Shown one piece after another: positions 62,506 to 64,000 of a DNA stretch of 64,000 bases. The DNA comes from Brachynemurus nebulosus (lineage: Eukaryota > Arthropoda > Insecta > Neuroptera > Myrmeleontidae). Position numbers and translations under genes: made by a program. The stretch is from the NCBI GenBank assembly GCA_035578155.1, contig JAPWDM010000016.1, forward strand, positions 4,108,501 through 4,172,500, given 5' to 3'. The notes beneath the pieces were generated by a model. The model was not told the DNA's origin and did no database searches. It was given only the letters and a program-made list of their open reading frames with translations. Every line of letters begins with the position of its first letter. The first letter of the stretch is position 1.

Positions 62506-63924
62506 TTAGTCTGATTACAATTAATTTTAAAAAAAAATTAAAGAAGTAGTTTTTTTACCTATATTTTTAATCGATTAATTTACCCTAATCAAAGATTAAT
62601 CAAACATAACTATGGAAACAAAAAATTGCAATGTAAAATATTGCATTGTCATTAAGGTTATACACGTATGCAAAATTTTAAACCTTGTGGCGATATGGAC
62701 ATGAGTGTTTGAATATAAGCGCCTAGACAGCTGTCGGTAGTAATGATAAGTTCCGACTAGATGTTGGTTAAAAGAGTTAGGAGATGTTGACAACTACATC
62801 TGGTGGTCAGTATTTTAACTAAGCGTGTCTCTGAACCGCTCTCGTATCGTTTATTTTAAGTTTGAATGGGGGTTAAAATCGTACTCAATTGAGGAGTATA
62901 GACTGTTTTTATGGCAAATCAGATCGCCGGGCGCCAGTGATAACCTTATATGGAGGTATCGGAGGGGTGTGGTATGTTTGATGCAGCCAGGATCGGACAA
63001 GAACGAACACTCTCTTTGTTCAATAGTTTTTGAGTAGAGACACATTTTGATGTTTAAGAAAAAAATGAGCAAAGATGTCTTCCATTATTATTGTATTTTG
63101 TGTTGGTGAAAATTGGATCTAAAAATTGTAACACAAATAAATTAAAAATAAAATAAAATAAAAAAAACTAAATAATACTATTAAAATTAACAATTTTATT
63201 TGAAATTATATTAAAATATTTGAAATAAATAATAAAATTTAATTAAAAATTAAATATATAAGCAGCAAAAATGGCGTCGTATCTTATTGACTAAAATACT
63301 GTATGTAAAAGATTTTTGTATAAAATGTTCATGAGGCGGTGATATTTCACAACAAATAAATAACATTTTATTTTTATTTAAAGGAAATAAAAGTGTTTTA
63401 TTAAATTAACGAACCTAAACACCTTTGGATGAGAAATCCAACAATGAAATAAATTACATGTGGAACAAATTACAATCTTACAGGGACGTAAATAATAAAT
63501 TACTCTATTATCATTTAACTATTCAGAATTGCGCGCGAAACTCACACAATTTAGTCGAAGCAAGACGACTAAACCGCTTCAACCTCTAGCTCAATTAGAG
63601 CCTCTCTAAATTTTGATTCCAAGATTTGATCTAAGCCAATATACTAATATAGCAAGTTAAATAAAAGCTTTTAAAAAAAAAGAATTATAACCCCACAAAA
63701 AATTGTTTAATTTTTCAATATTTTTTTTCATCAACTTGTAGCTATGGTACGATCACGAAAATTTTTTTGCAGGCTTCTCACTATGATTGATTGGTAGAAC
63801 ATAATTTTTTCCGAGTGCATCGTTATTTAAATTAACGTGTGATAACTTAAAAAACTGCCCTTTAAATGCCCTTTCCGAATATAAAAATTGCCTTTGCTGT
63901 ATCTTTTAGCAATAATAAGTTATC

Positions 63925-63929
<5 letters not shown>
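62506..63929. other. AT-rich stretch, one small ORF without motif
   Basis: A 70-codon plus-strand ORF (62825-63037) lies in a GC-richer patch that could be a retroelement remnant, but nothing in it is diagnostic. No other feature is supported. Confidence 0.4.

Positions 63930-64000
<71 letters not shown>
63930..64000. repeat. (TA)n microsatellite, runs off the window
   Basis: At least 35 TA units to the window edge. Confidence 0.95.

Noticed and set aside
62825..63037. 70-codon ORF as a host gene
   Set aside because: No motif, splice context or composition signal supports it.

Overview
This is an AT-rich eukaryotic window, almost certainly from an arthropod and probably an insect. It is built nearly entirely of transposable elements and simple repeats. 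I find no convincing host gene: every ORF with a recognisable domain belongs to a transposon. The arthropod call rests on the repertoire: Ty3/gypsy elements, an R4/Dong-like LINE inserted in TAA repeats, an R1-like relic, many hAT, Tigger and TA-target elements, a MULE, and GGTTAGGTTAG motifs that resemble the arthropod telomere unit. The order of insect is not determinable here.

Layout. 1-7950 is a Tigger/pogo DNA transposon whose transposase ORF is cut near its C-terminus by a 6.7 kb composite foldback element (953-7698, TSD AAT). That composite holds a LINE tail inserted in a (TTA)n tract, copies of a TA-target MITE in both arms, and a 1.16 kb TA-target transposon at its centre. 8103-8595 has two identical tRNA-like units. 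9-23 kb is a graveyard of nonautonomous DNA elements (nested hATs, MITEs, foldbacks), a decayed R1-like LINE, diverged tandem repeats and (TA)n tracts. 23717-28385 is a complete Ty3/gypsy element with identical 258 bp LTRs and one intact gag-pol ORF. 29884-39138 is a second complete Ty3/gypsy element on the minus strand, with 655 bp LTRs (no difference seen by eye) and gag and pol linked by a probable -1 frameshift at UUUAAAC. 40996-42017 is a foldback element with telomere-like tandem repeats. 42730-45594 is a three-level nest: Tigger-type TIR element > TA-target element > MULE with a broken transposase.

46125-61884 is bounded by long, diverged inverted repeats. Between them lie a head-to-head repeat array carrying seven canonical heat-shock-element trimers (47448-48110) and a 13 kb chain of minus-strand LINE copies (48411-61377). 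Most LINE junctions in this chain lie in (TTA)n tracts. One copy (56238-60736) is a full-length R4/Dong-like element with an uninterrupted ~1,422-codon ORF: reverse transcriptase, CCHC finger and restriction-like endonuclease. The window ends in AT-rich sequence with one palindromic MITE and a (TA)n tract.

The clearest theme is microsatellites as landing pads: (TTA)n for the LINEs, and (TA)n for a mariner-type MITE and the first gypsy element. Internal duplicates supply natural empty sites for two insertions.
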